Source of the DNA: Berghia stephanieae
Taxonomy: Eukaryota; Mollusca; Gastropoda; Nudibranchia; Aeolidiidae
NCBI GenBank assembly: GCA_034508935.3
Contig: CM067445.1
Coordinates: 18,739,083-18,803,082, forward strand
Length of the DNA: 64,000 bases
Reading direction: 5' to 3'
Part shown: piece by piece, positions 1 through 12,800 of the stretch
Layout: each line of letters starts with the position of its first letter
How positions within the stretch are numbered: the first letter of the stretch is position 1
The notes under the pieces: model-generated
The model's input: only the letters and a program-made list of their open reading frames with translations
Database searches by the model: none
Told to the model about the DNA's origin: nothing
Position numbers and translations under genes: made by a program

Positions 1-205
1 TTGGTTAGAGCCCAGCTGTGTGCAGTGCAAAGTTTAAACCTTAGAAACACTTGTACTCACATTCTTTTAATAACAGCGTTGTTTCTGTCCAAAAAAAAAA
101 AAAAAAAAGGGGGGGGGGTCATGTCTCGTCTACATATTAAGCATTGTTGTTGACTTGGGACAACTTGTAAAGTGCTTTGACCACATTTAGTGCTCATTTT
201 TTAAA
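1..205 (+). mobile_element. tRNA-headed SINE family 1, partial copy
   Basis: Shares the body and tail of the copy at 36552: TACTCACATTCT, AACAGCGTTG, GTCATGTCTCGTC, CTACATATTAAGCATTGTTG, then TGTAAAGTGCTTTGACCACA and TTTAGTGCTCA. The head is lost or lies before the window. An A/G homopolymer run (about 92-118) interrupts it. Confidence 0.75.
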
Positions 206-425
206 AATGTTTCAAATAACCTTGTGATCTTTGGATATTTATTTGACAGTACAGTCACATACTTTGTTTAATATTGGGCAAACATAAATTATCACTCATC
301 CTTTGAGTTTAGACAAATGTTGGCACTTGATTCTTTTGTTGACAAGATCACTCATCATTCAGCTTATGGGCAAGATCCTCTTAATTATGATAAAAAATAT
401 ATCTGCTTACTGGAAAAAAGTAAGC

Positions 426-535
426 ACTAAATATCTTTTTACTGGAATTCAACGCCCAGATTGCGGTCGGTGGATGTGCTTGTGTAAAAGTTCCTCGAAT
501 TTTTGCCTCCTGAATTGCCAACCCTGATAATTGGT
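426..535 (+). repeat. Dispersed repeat E, copy 1
   Basis: TTTTTACTGGAATTCA, GGTCGGT, GTGTAAAAGTTC, TTTTTGCCTCCTGAATTGCC. Matches 16245-16360 over about 110 bases. No coding sense is convincing. Confidence 0.6.
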
Positions 536-707
536 TCCACATGGCATTTTTAAACTAATATTTTCATTTTCTTTTACTCCGAGGAACTCTGCTGTTTTTT
601 TTTTTTTTAATGAGCTTCCAAGTTTAAAAATGATACAACCTATGCAATTTATAAAGATATAAAGTATGAGATTCAAACCATATTTAATTTTACTTGTTGC
701 TTTCTAG

Positions 708-887
708 TTTCAGCAACCTGTTCAGTTCCTCCAACAAACCAAAGCGACCACTCCCTGCTGCCACAGTCAAGTATAATGCACCCACCACCCATGTACAACC
801 AGTTGGCGATCCCAACAAGAAGTCCCGAGATAAGGGCTCTTCTAGCAACCCGAAATCCAAGGCTTATGACTTCCTTCAAGAAGATCT
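708..887 (+). CDS. MAPK8IP3/SPAG9-like: JIP exon a: serine-rich linker
   Basis: Acceptor TTTCTAG, donor GTGAGT. Enters with one base of a split codon and leaves two bases. Encodes [14 protein letters not shown]... up to [11 protein letters not shown], which matches the FFSRLFSSSS...KSKAFDFLSEE segment of JIP4. A second AG at 712-713 could serve as an acceptor, but homology favours 707. Confidence 0.88.
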
Positions 888-3800
888 GTGAGTCTATTAA
901 ATGTATCTTTAATGTATCGATCTTTAAACTCCCAACTTGCTCAAATATGATGAACTTGTGTCAAACCATAGTCGTGTAACCCTTCACAACACAGTCATTA
1001 TTGAAATGGCATAGTTGTGTGTTGTTCTGCATAATATAATGTTTGTGGGTTTAAAAAAAAAAAATCCTTAGTATCCTTACTCCAGTTAATCGACGATAAG
1101 GAGGCTTTCATCCAGCATCTTGTATTTCATGGTATCCAAACATACATAAATCCATTAGATGATGCAATTTTTTGTTCTCTATCTTTCCCCCCATTTTTTA
1201 CATATTTCATTTTTAAAAAGTTTTGGAGGATGGCAAACATGATATCTTTACCATCGGTGGTTATTCTTACTGCAGTGATTGTGATCTAAGATTAAACTCC
1301 TTTGAATATCTCTAAGGGATAGGAGGGGAAGGGAGGGTGTAATGACATGACTTGATTTTAAAACTTGCATTGATATATTTAAGGGTTTTTAGATTATTTA
1401 TTTTAATTATTTTCCTTATCTTGTTTTGTATAATTTTTCATTTCAAATCTGATTGTTAAAATAAATTGATTCAGAATATATTGAATAAGTTGTCGCAAGC
1501 AAGGGTGAGAAATAATACTTGTAAATTTTTAGATTTCTCACAATTGAAGACAAGACATATTATTCAGGACACATTTATCATCACTCTTTATTAAAGCTGA
1601 AAGAAACCTATTCAATGAATTTTGCAGAACTTCTGAGAAGGCAAAGAGAGAAAGAGAACGTGAGAGACGTGAGCAGTACAAACAAGTACGTGCCCATGTC
1701 AAGAAAGAAGATGGCCGCATGCAGGCGTATGGCTGGAGTCTGCCTGCCAAATTGTCTACTCAGGTGGCCAGGGCTGACACGCCAGGGAAGGCCAATATCC
1801 CAGTGCCTGTGCCAGTGTATTGTAGACCTCTATTTGAGAACCAGATGGGATGGAAGGTGAGTTGTGCGTAAAAGAATTGTTGGACAAAGGACAGACAATA
1901 GTGATAGATCTCTGGATTTGTATTTTTAAACAAAAATTCTTCTTAAATCTTTGTAAATGGTCATTCAATGTTTAATTATAAAGCACTCCGTTACAAATGT
2001 TTTTTTCGGAATTTTAAATAAAAGAAATTTAAGTGGTTTCCACGAGAATGACAGCTGCCTGGTGTAATTCCACCTCAGTATCAGTTTTCATCCCGAAACA
2101 GAATTTTTTTCTCATCTTATTAGCTCATTTCACCGTTTTATTTCATCACTGGCTGGCACTTTGATAAAGCTTTATTCACCATTATTATGTGTCTGACCTA
2201 CAAACTAGTTTATCAAACTCTTCAAATGTGTTTTGAGGTACGTTGTAAAAAAAGAGGCACTGAATTTTGTTAAAACTTATGTTTTTACAATTAGTATTAG
2301 GATTATGTGGTGGTTTAAAAAAAAAAATGTTCAGGGTAGAGAAGTTATCCTAAATGTGCCCAGGTAGAAAAAATATTGGGGAGGAATAGTTAGATTAGGC
2401 AAGTAATTTGACTCATTTTGATAAATGATAAATATCAATGAAGCAAGAAAAACTCCATTCATGATAAAGGTTGGCCTTGTTTCAATTCAACAAGACAAGA
2501 CCCATTTTGTTAGCTGTATCAAGGAATAAATGACTAGATATGTCAATTCTTTCAAAGCATGGAAGAATAATCAGCACAGTCTTTGCTATTCTTTTTACAT
2601 TGCAAAGAAAATTGTACAAAATGAATCTAAAATTAGTACAAAGGTCATAATTTAATGTTATGTGGAGCATTTCTTCTGAGTGCCTGTTCTGCCACTATTC
2701 CTTTCTTTCATGTTTCCAACAATTGGGAAATGTAGATGTAAACCATTGTATTAATATTGAAATTTAGATATATATCCAAGCGGTCCTTTAATCTTCAGGT
2801 AAGATTTCTGTTTTAATTTGTCCAGTAGGTATTGAAATTGGGTTGTGGAGATGCAGTAATTTTGTGGGGAAATTATTTTGCATTTTGTGAATGGAGAACT
2901 ATTTTAATGTGTCTTGCTAATTGTTTTTATTTATTTTAAACCACATCAGATCTGGTGTGCAGCAGGGGTAAATTTGACAGGGGGTCGTACCAGAGATGGG
3001 GGCTCCATTGTTGGTGCTAGTGTGTTCTATTCAAATCCTCCTGAGGAATTGCCTCCCCCTGCCAAGAACGATGTGGAAAGACTGGACAAAGAAATTAAGG
3101 TCAGTTATCAATGATCTGTGATGAAAGTAATAGATTTTACGATAGGAATTTGAGTAATTATGTCAGAAAGGATAACATTCAACTATTATTTCACGACCCA
3201 GACATCCAGCTTTTGAGATTTTACCGGCATGACATTGAATTTCTTGTCTATGGCTATCTTGTCTATGTTAAAGGCATTTCCAATCATGTCTTTGATTTAG
3301 TGAAAGTTTGTTTGGGGTTGAACATTTATGAATTCCATATGCCCCTCTCACGATTTCCCCATTCAAAACTATCATCATAATCATTAATTTGGGAGGTAGT
3401 GAGGCACAGCGGAATGGTCTTCATTTCTTAATGTGGCATTAACCATTTGGTGATACTGTAATCGGACTATTGTGCTGTGTGGTCTTGAGCAAGTTGACTT
3501 GCCGTAGCTCTCTAATGGTGCTGCTGTACTGTGGCCGATGCCTGAGTTATTTCAGTCTTTCCTTGAATTATACCTAAAGACAAATTTCCCCATGGTGTGA
3601 AAAAGTAAGGAATTTTATCTTCATTATCATCATCATCCCCCATCTCCTCCTCCTCCTCCTCATCCTCCTTATCCTCTTCATCATCACCACCATCATCATC
3701 ATCATCATCGACTGTCAAAGGTCTCTTTGTGATTATTCCAGGATCATGAAAAGAATGTCAAAGAGGATGAGAAAGACCAGCTATCTAGTCTAGTCTGGGT

Positions 3801-6800
3801 ATGTACGTCCACCCTTGAGGCAAGTCGTGTGTCTATTATTGATGCCAATAATCCAGCTGATGTGTTGGAAACGTTCCGTGTCTCTGTCTCTCACATCCTC
3901 TGCATCGCCAGTATCCCAGGTTTGTCTGAAAGATCTAGGAATTGATTTGTTAAAAACGCATATAAAAATTTTAATATTTATTGATGAAAGAGTGAGTCGT
4001 TTTTTTATGAAAAGGTGGAAGAATTTTGAAGAGGGTATGGTTGAAGAACAGGCCAGTAGTCCTCACATATGTGTTGAATATTCAGCCTGTTTTTGCTCCT
4101 GCATTATTTGAAAAAGAAATCTTATGAAGATTGTCATGAGTCATTTCACCATCATAATGTATCATCTAGTAAATAGGTTGCTAATGCAATAATTGAAACA
4201 CAGTGCAACACACATTCAACAAATTCACAGGTTTGACGAACAAGGACAGAATTCCCAAATTATCACGGGTGTCCGCGAACTGTTTCACCCGTTTCGATGA
4301 ACTAAACTGAGACTTAGGGACAAAAACACTCGCCATTGAGAGATAGAGAGAGAGAGGAAGGGTGGAGGGAGAAAATGCATGAATCTACGAGACCTGGATG
4401 CATAAACACTGAGATCATATAGAAGGAATGGAATTGACTTAGCTCTTTGTTTTTGTTTTTAGCCAGTCATTTTTATGAGTAGTTCTCACTAAATTGTATC
4501 AATCAACTATAAACGTTTAAGGTTACACATAGTTTTGTGTGTTGGTGCATTATATCCGGCTGGTAGATGTTATGAGTATTTAACTTATTGCATAGCATCA
4601 ATAGTTGTACATCGCAGTTAGTATCTCTTGTCTTAAAACTGTGTTCTAGTATTCGTTGAAAAATTGATTCCATGAACTTTTCCTGCTCTCCTGTGTTGTT
4701 GCACAGTAGTCTACAAAAAAAAAAGGATGAATTGAGTGCAACTAATTTTTAAATTTTGTTATTTTATCTCTTAATTATTTTCTCATGTCTGACACACAGG
4801 AGCCACAGAAAGCGATTACCCTGTTGCAGAGGAAATATTGAATGCCGAAGTCCCAGACCTCCCTAAAGAAACAGTGGTATCTTCTGGTAACTCTCAGATC
4901 AATGCAGAAGGGTCCATTGGTGTAGGGGGTGTTACCTTTGTTCAGTGTGCTACCGGAGGATCCAGTCCCATGACTGCTTCGCCCATTGGATCTCTGACTG
5001 AAACCAAAAGTGAGTTTTGGTTGTTTGATTTCCATGATTAACAAATAGGATGAAGGAGCTTTAATCGTAGAGTTGAGAGATTTGATTTTGTTATCTCTCA
5101 ACCTAACCCCTATTGTTTTGATCTCATTCATTTTTATTCAGCACTGTCAATGTATTTTATTGTTGTTAAATACTCTCAATGTTTGTTTGACATTTATGCA
5201 GAGATTTTACTTAATGGGTTATCTACAATTTAATAATTAACGAATCAATACCTATCTTATAGCTGTCAATTGTTATTACAAATCTTACTTAAATATTCCC
5301 CATACTTACTCTTCAAAGAAGGTGATAAATTCTACAAATAATAGCAGTCAAATTATATAAACCACATAAATGGTGTTTATGTGATATAAAAAAATGCCAT
5401 AAAAGGGTAAGCTGTAGTGGTTGTTTAACCTATCATAGACCATAAGCAATTGAGTAATATGTGATTGTGTTTTAAAGTAATGGTGTGCCGCTAGGAGTCT
5501 GTATTTGCTTACTGAAATACACGGAAAGGTCAACTAAATATTCATTCAGAAACATAAATAACAATAGTCAAATGGAATAGAAGCTCCGATTTGATTAACA
5601 GATACATATGATGTGTTGATCAAATTGAAGGTTCCGTTACATTTTACTATTGTTATTTATTTCTTCGAGCTTCAAGCAGCAATATATGCATTCTATTCAG
5701 AAAGATCACACACTCATTCTATTTTGTTTTATCATACATTAACTATTATGATATCTGTAGCATAAATGTATAAGGTATTAAATATTTAATAAATTAACCT
5801 GTAACATGAATGTATTGGGTACTAGATAATAAATGAATAAATTCTATTTATGATAACCTTACCTCCTTTTGTAGAAATTTGCTGCATTTATGACCATTTA
5901 ATAACTTATCAAAATATTTTTATAACTGTATTTTTCAACTGCCTTCTCCTATCCATAATTTGACAGTGCTTTTTAGTTGTATTGGTTCATAATAAAGTGT
6001 AAGATATAAACAATTGACATACAAGAATGAAAAATAGCAAATCTTTTGTACAATTTTCTCCTTTAAAGTGTTTTTTTCTTAGTCTTTACCTTTATGTTAT
6101 ATTGGATCCTCACATACTTTCTCATCAATTATAGTAATATTCATTTAGCTGTGCCTGCTTTGCTAAGTTAAATAAGTTAGGCAATACCTTTATATTTTAG
6201 AAAGTGGCAAAAATAACATGAATATCTCAAAATATTGCAGGGTTGGGTAAAATTGGGTCTGGAATGTACACATTGTCCCTTTTATTTGATTTGATGTTTT
6301 ACTTGTCTTTTCAAATTAAATTTAAAAGAATACTATTAGCATCCAACTTAATCACAGAATTCAAGCTCGTTTCTTTTTTCTGATGAAAGACTCTTTATTT
6401 TATCGGATATCTTCATATTTCATTTAAAGTTGGAATCAATATATATATCTTGTATTCCCGTTGTCTACCGCATGATTCTTATTACTAAAACAAAAGATAC
6501 ATGATCCCTATTGGTCCTGCTTTCATTTGATCAGGCAGTGACGATGTAGATGGTGTAGTGTTATCAGAGGAAATTGGAGGGAAAGACGGACTGAGTAGTA
6601 AGGAGAAGAATCAGGAAGGAGGTAATGCTGTACAGCATGTCTTAGGATCACATGTAGAATTTACTTCCTCATCCACCCTCTACTCAGCTTTCTTGTTTGC
6701 AAACGCCCTTTGCTTGTTTATTTTTTCTCTTGAATGATAGGAATGGATAAAGTTTTATGACAACTAGAATGACATGCTGCGAATAATGGCAAATAAAAAG

Positions 6801-9800
6801 ACATATACCTGAATATTGTCATGAATTTAAGTGTGTATGATCGAAATATCTTTTCAAGGAATGGCTGAATTTTGAGGTGTGTCAACATTTATCTTTTTCT
6901 TTTTATGTGACTGAAATTGATAAACCCCATTTATATTTTTTAAAAAAAAATTGTTTGTACTTGTTGTCAAGTAAGTCAAATTCAAATTTGATTTTTGTGA
7001 CCAATAGCAAAAAAAAAGTTGAGCTTTTATATATCGCAATATCCATTAAACGTGCTGAAGGCACTTTAAAAGGGGTCCCTGACTAAAAGCAACACTTAAC
7101 ATATAGGACGAGACATGGCGCCTGTTAGGTGATATTACAATTTTTTTCCGCGCGAGACATCGCTGTTATCGGCCAGGTACTCATTACCACACAATACATA
7201 CTGATTGGATTAACTTTGGCATTACATACTGGATTATCCATATTTTTGTTTTTGAATTATTTAATTGAGAATGTTGAGAATGGCATGTTGGTAATGAACT
7301 AACTTTTTATTTCTAAAATAAATCCCAAAAAACAGAGATCCAATTTGATTAACAATGATAAATAATGCACACCTGCCACAGATAGAAATTTAATGAGTAC
7401 AAGCCGATTGATAGAGGGTCAAATTCATCAAATTCAATCTTTTCCTTCACATTCAGATCTTTGAGAAATGTTGGTCATCATTTAACTCAGAAATTGATAT
7501 GTGGCCAAACTGAACTACAATTCATCAATTCTAAAGCAAATTGATATGATAATCATATGATTTGAATCGATTATTCTTTTTAAATTTGGAGTTTTTTAAA
7601 ATACCCAAAAGATACATGTAAAATACTTGAAATATCTGTAAGGTGATAGAATTGGTTGTTAAGAGGAATAAACAAAACAAAGACGGGATGGAAATCAAAT
7701 GCTCTTTTGTATTTTAACCCTTTGTTTAGGGTTAGGAAAACGTGAAATAAAGATCATTAGATATAGGAAATTCATCATTAGATATTTAAGTGAAAGGTAG
7801 ATGATTGCGTGAAAATAAATGTTTCTAAATTTAATTGGAATAAAAAACCATTGCAAACACATAATAATTTTTTTTTCTGAATGACATTTCCTTCAGTTTG
7901 TCTTTAACACGGTTATGTGAGTAAACTGTAAGAAAAGATAAAATAGTCTCCTGGAATTTCTGTCGTCCACAACCTAAAGATGAGTGAATTAACCTCTAAG
8001 CCCTCAGTTTGCTTTTTGTAAGCTGTTATTATGATAGCTGTTGAACAATGAAGAAACAAATTGGTAAACGATATTGATTTTGATAGATATAGAATTTATG
8101 GTCTGGAACTTTTTTTACCGATAGGATTTTTGATTGTTGAAACATGTAAGAGGAAGGAGTGGCATGAAAACAAACAATTTGTGAGGATAAAAGATCAATA
8201 ACAATATATGAAGAATACATTAAAATTTTTTTTAAAAGAAAGAAAGATCAAACAATTAGGATATTGAGAGATTTAGGCTTGTGATGAGAAAAAAAAAACT
8301 CCAGAGAAATTAATCAAGCTAAACGATTTTTTTTTCAAAGTTTTTATGGATTCCCATTGTATAAATAAAGATGTTGAAACATCTTTAAAAATAAAGAAGT
8401 AGATAAAATTAGAAAATCTTTGGAATGGTTATATTTTTACATTCAATAAAAAATATTCACTAAAGCATGGGATATTGCAATAGTATGAAAGGAATAATTT
8501 TAAATATTGTCTTCTACTGATGAAGTGATGGTTGTAAAGAGTCAAATGTGAAAATGTGGCCTCAAATGCGAAAAGTGTGATTTTCCTCAACCCCCTTAAC
8601 CTTTTCAGGCACTGAAGAATTTGTGGTGATTGAAGACGTAGAAGGTCAGTCATTGCCATAATCCCTTCTCTTCTTCTTCTTATTCTAGTGTGTCAAGATT
8701 TGTTTGTTTTAGTCCATAGCTTTCATAATTCGTGGATAAATGTTGTGTGTCTGTATAAAGATAACAGTTATGATATAATTTCATAAAAATGAAACATTTT
8801 CGAAAATTTATTTAAAAATTTTAAATCATTTTGAGTCAGTATATAGAGTTTGAAAAGGGTTTTTATAAAAATGTATAATTTATTATTTGACAAAAGTTCT
8901 AGAAAGGGCTTTATCTTAATTACAAACCAATATGTAAAGACATATTGAGAACATAAGTGTTTAATTTATTATCAAAATTTGGTTTCGATTTGAAGAACAG
9001 TTATCTTGATTTTTATTTAGCTCCTGGGTTTTTGTTTTCTTTCATCTTTGAATTTTATTTAAAGATTCATATGAGTGTACTACCTTTAGTCATTACACCA
9101 TGAACTGTGTACTGAATGATAATATTCCTTACTCCTTTACAACCCCAGAATTTTATCCATTTGAAAGTAGAATACTAAAACTCTAAAATGTGATTTTCTT
9201 TCCTTTTCCTCTTGTTTTCTACCTTTATCGCAATGTGCCAATATGTTTCTGAAAATTCAATTAATTAATCTATGGATTATTTATTTGGAGTCAGTAATCA
9301 TCCCACCTTCCAATTAATACTTTGAGAAACACCAATTGCTCATTCTTTTTCCCATACATATTTTACAAGTCACCAACCCATCAGTTCGTCCCTGTAGTTC
9401 CTTGAGCACCTCTCATTTCTTCTCGACTTACATCGGAATGAATTGGATGGCTTAAGACCCTACCATACTATCATAAACATGGTTATTTTGTAAAGTCTCA
9501 TTTCGATAATTTGAACACCTCCTCACCTCTTTAGCTATTCAGATTATCAAATTAAGAACCAACTTAAAGCATTACTGTAGTTTAGATGACAGACACTGTT
9601 CTGTAGAGGGCGGTGATGCTTATCACTACCCGCCAGAGAAATAATGAATTATGGCTGTTATATTTTGTATGCCTATTGTCTTAAAGAGAGTGGATGGGAT
9701 AGTTCTGGTAGCTTTAATTTTCTGGTGTCAAACTCACTTTAATGCCTCTCAATACATTTGGTACCCTGACTATTGAATCATAAACTCGGGTTCTAAAATG

Positions 9801-12800
9801 AAGTTCGGTTAAGAAACGCAAGAGAATATAATCTGTTTCAAGGTAATTGTGAATACTAAGCTACTAAAAGCTGTGAGTTGTAAAAAGCAATGTACAAAAT
9901 ATATTGTATCAAAAATCTACAACCAGTTAAAAATGACTAAAATCCATTACAAATGGTAATTTTCAAAGTAACAAAGGCATCAGTTAGTGCAATACACATA
10001 TTTTCTATGATATTTTTCATGAATTTTATCATATGTCTCATAGTCTGGATTATCGAGATGTGACTATATATTTGTTTGAATGTTATTTCTGCATTTAGAG
10101 GCTTTTAAAAAAAACAACTCTATACTGTCATTCTTTCTCTTAACCGTCTGAAACCAAAATAAAGTGTTCAATGTGTGTATGATTAACAAACTTTTGCATG
10201 GATGCATTAGATTTTTACTTGTGCGTTGGTTAGGATGGTTTGTATTTATATTCCCTATCAATCCCCCAGATTTATTGCCCAATCAAGATGTTATCCTGCC
10301 AAAGAATATTTTGCTTATAGGGCAACCTCAAAAATATGGAATTAATAGATGTTACGGTTATAAAAGTTAACATTGAAGAGATAATATACATTTGTTCTGT
10401 TGTCACTACTGAATAAGATTTTCTCATGCCTTCCTTAAATCCAATATTTTCCAGTTTTATCAGTTCTCATTTTTAAAAAGCCAGTATCATGATAATTTAT
10501 TAGATAAATTTCACATGGTGCTTTAAAACTAAGTGTATTTCCAGAGTGGGACAAAACTATTGGTTCCATGTGCCATAAAACAAAAATTAAAAATAAATAA
10601 ATTCATGTTTTTAATTGTTTCCCTTAGAGGTGGGAGACTTTGAAATTAAATATTTTTTGTTAGCCTTAGAATATATTTGTAAACTGTTTTATTTTTGCCA
10701 ATAGTCTGCTGATTACATATTATTAGATTTGCCTTTATTCTCAATATTAGAAGTAAAGCATAAGATGTATTAATGTAAGAGACTATTTTTCGGTATGACT
10801 AATATTGTTTTTTTTTTTTTTGGTCAACCTGATCACCTGATCTCGAGGTAGTTCTCGATTGACTCAGAAATAGATTTCGACTTAACTTTAATTAATGCAT
10901 TGTTCCTCTATATTTTGGTTTACAATATACATTCTTTAAAATTCACATTTCAGTTTTATTTACCTAGATAGATTATATTTTCTTGTCTCTCTCTCCCCCC
11001 CCCCCACCCCCAAGTTTAACCTTACGTTTTACTAACTGCAAAGTAATGGAAGTTTGCTTGAAGTCTAAAACAAAAGTCTCTTGTCTACGAGTTTCTGATT
11101 CAATGTGTAGTTATATATAAAACCATTTGATCAAATTTATAGTCTTTTCCACAGTGTATCCTATTATATTCATTATCTTTTCCTTATTTCTTCTTGAATA
11201 AAAAATAAAATAAAATAAATTGTTATCGTTTTTATGTTTGAAACATCCACTCCAAATTTGTAGAGGGAGATCCACTGGGTGCAGCAGAAGAAGAGGAAAT
11301 ATCCCCAGCCCAAGTCTATAGAGCCAAGGGTTCCCCAGCGTCCTCAACACCCAGCACCCCCACCCACACCTCTCGCCTTCCTCCTAACAGTACCAGCAAT
11401 CCGGAATTGGTGCAGGATGGGAGAACGTCTCCAGGGACATCAGAAAATTTCCTGCAGACTGAGGAGACAGAGAAATTGAGTAGTGTCCTTCCCACCATGT
11501 GGATGGGATCTCAAAGTGGAAGGTAAGAGGGTACACAAAGGGAAATTTATCTCTTAATTAAAAGAAAAAAAAGTGATGTATTTTCATTCATCATCTTATT
11601 GTCTGAAAATTCATTAGAGTTTGCTCTTAAAAGTTTAATGAGCATTGTTTCACCTTGTTGTCCAAATCAAGTCTATGACGCGGTAATATGATCAGAATTA
11701 AGTGGATCATTTTTTATTTGAAGTCACACTGATGGCACAGTTATTGGTGACTAGCAAATTACGGTAAAGGAAAATTTAGACCTTATAGTCTAAGATAAAA
11801 GTTCTGATTTCTGCACAAAAAGAAGAAGAAAATAGATGTTGGTATTTTATTTGGTTATACTACTTTCAAAATGAACTTCTGAAGTAAATTTGTTTTGTTT
11901 TCCAGCTTGTATGTTCACTCGTCTGTATCCAATTGGAAGAAATGTCTCCACTCTGTTAAACTTAGAGACTCCATTTTGGGAATAGTGTAAGTATTATTCA
12001 GTGTAAATCAGAGATAGACGACAGAGAAATATTTCTCTGTTTTTATTGTTTTTGTTGTTGGATGAAGAAGGATTTTGAGCCCGAAACGTTTGTGTTTGAT
12101 ATTTTGTTATTTTTTTAAACTGTTATTTTCAATTTTGTTTATTACTTTGAATAATTTAGAGGGCTTTCCATATTAATTATCTTTTTTTTTTTTCAACAAC
12201 CCATTCACTTTGATATGAATAAAAGCTAAAAAATATAAGTTCAGTTCATAGTTTATCAACAAACCATACTTTAAGATATAATATAAGCCAACTCTATATC
12301 ACAGTAAGATATAAATAAAAGCTGAATAAATATAACTTCAATTCGTTAAATGCGTTTTCCCAAGTTTTATCAAATACAAATATTATGTAGCACATTGTTG
12401 CAGTAATTTATGGTTTATCCTCATCATTTAGTCTATTGTGCTCGTTCAAAGAATGTTTATTTTTTAAAGCTTACTTTTTTTTTGATCAGACAAATGTATC
12501 AGAGTAGTGTCTGAGAGGAAGAAATTTTTTTCATATTCTCTTCAGACATGTCAAGGGAAGAGTTTTGGTGTCCCAGGCTGATGGAACCGTTGCCATTTTC
12601 CACAGGGCTTCTGGTAGGTGTAAACTCTCCATTTGTAGAAAATGCAAGATAAACCTCAGGTTTTACAAACAAGATGAGTAAGCGTAAAACAATTTTGCAC
12701 CAGTGTAAATAAGGTCTTTCAAAATAAGCAGGCTGCAGTCACTCATTATGAACTTAGGTTGATGTTAAAGGTCAACTACTTTGTATAAGGTTGACTATTG

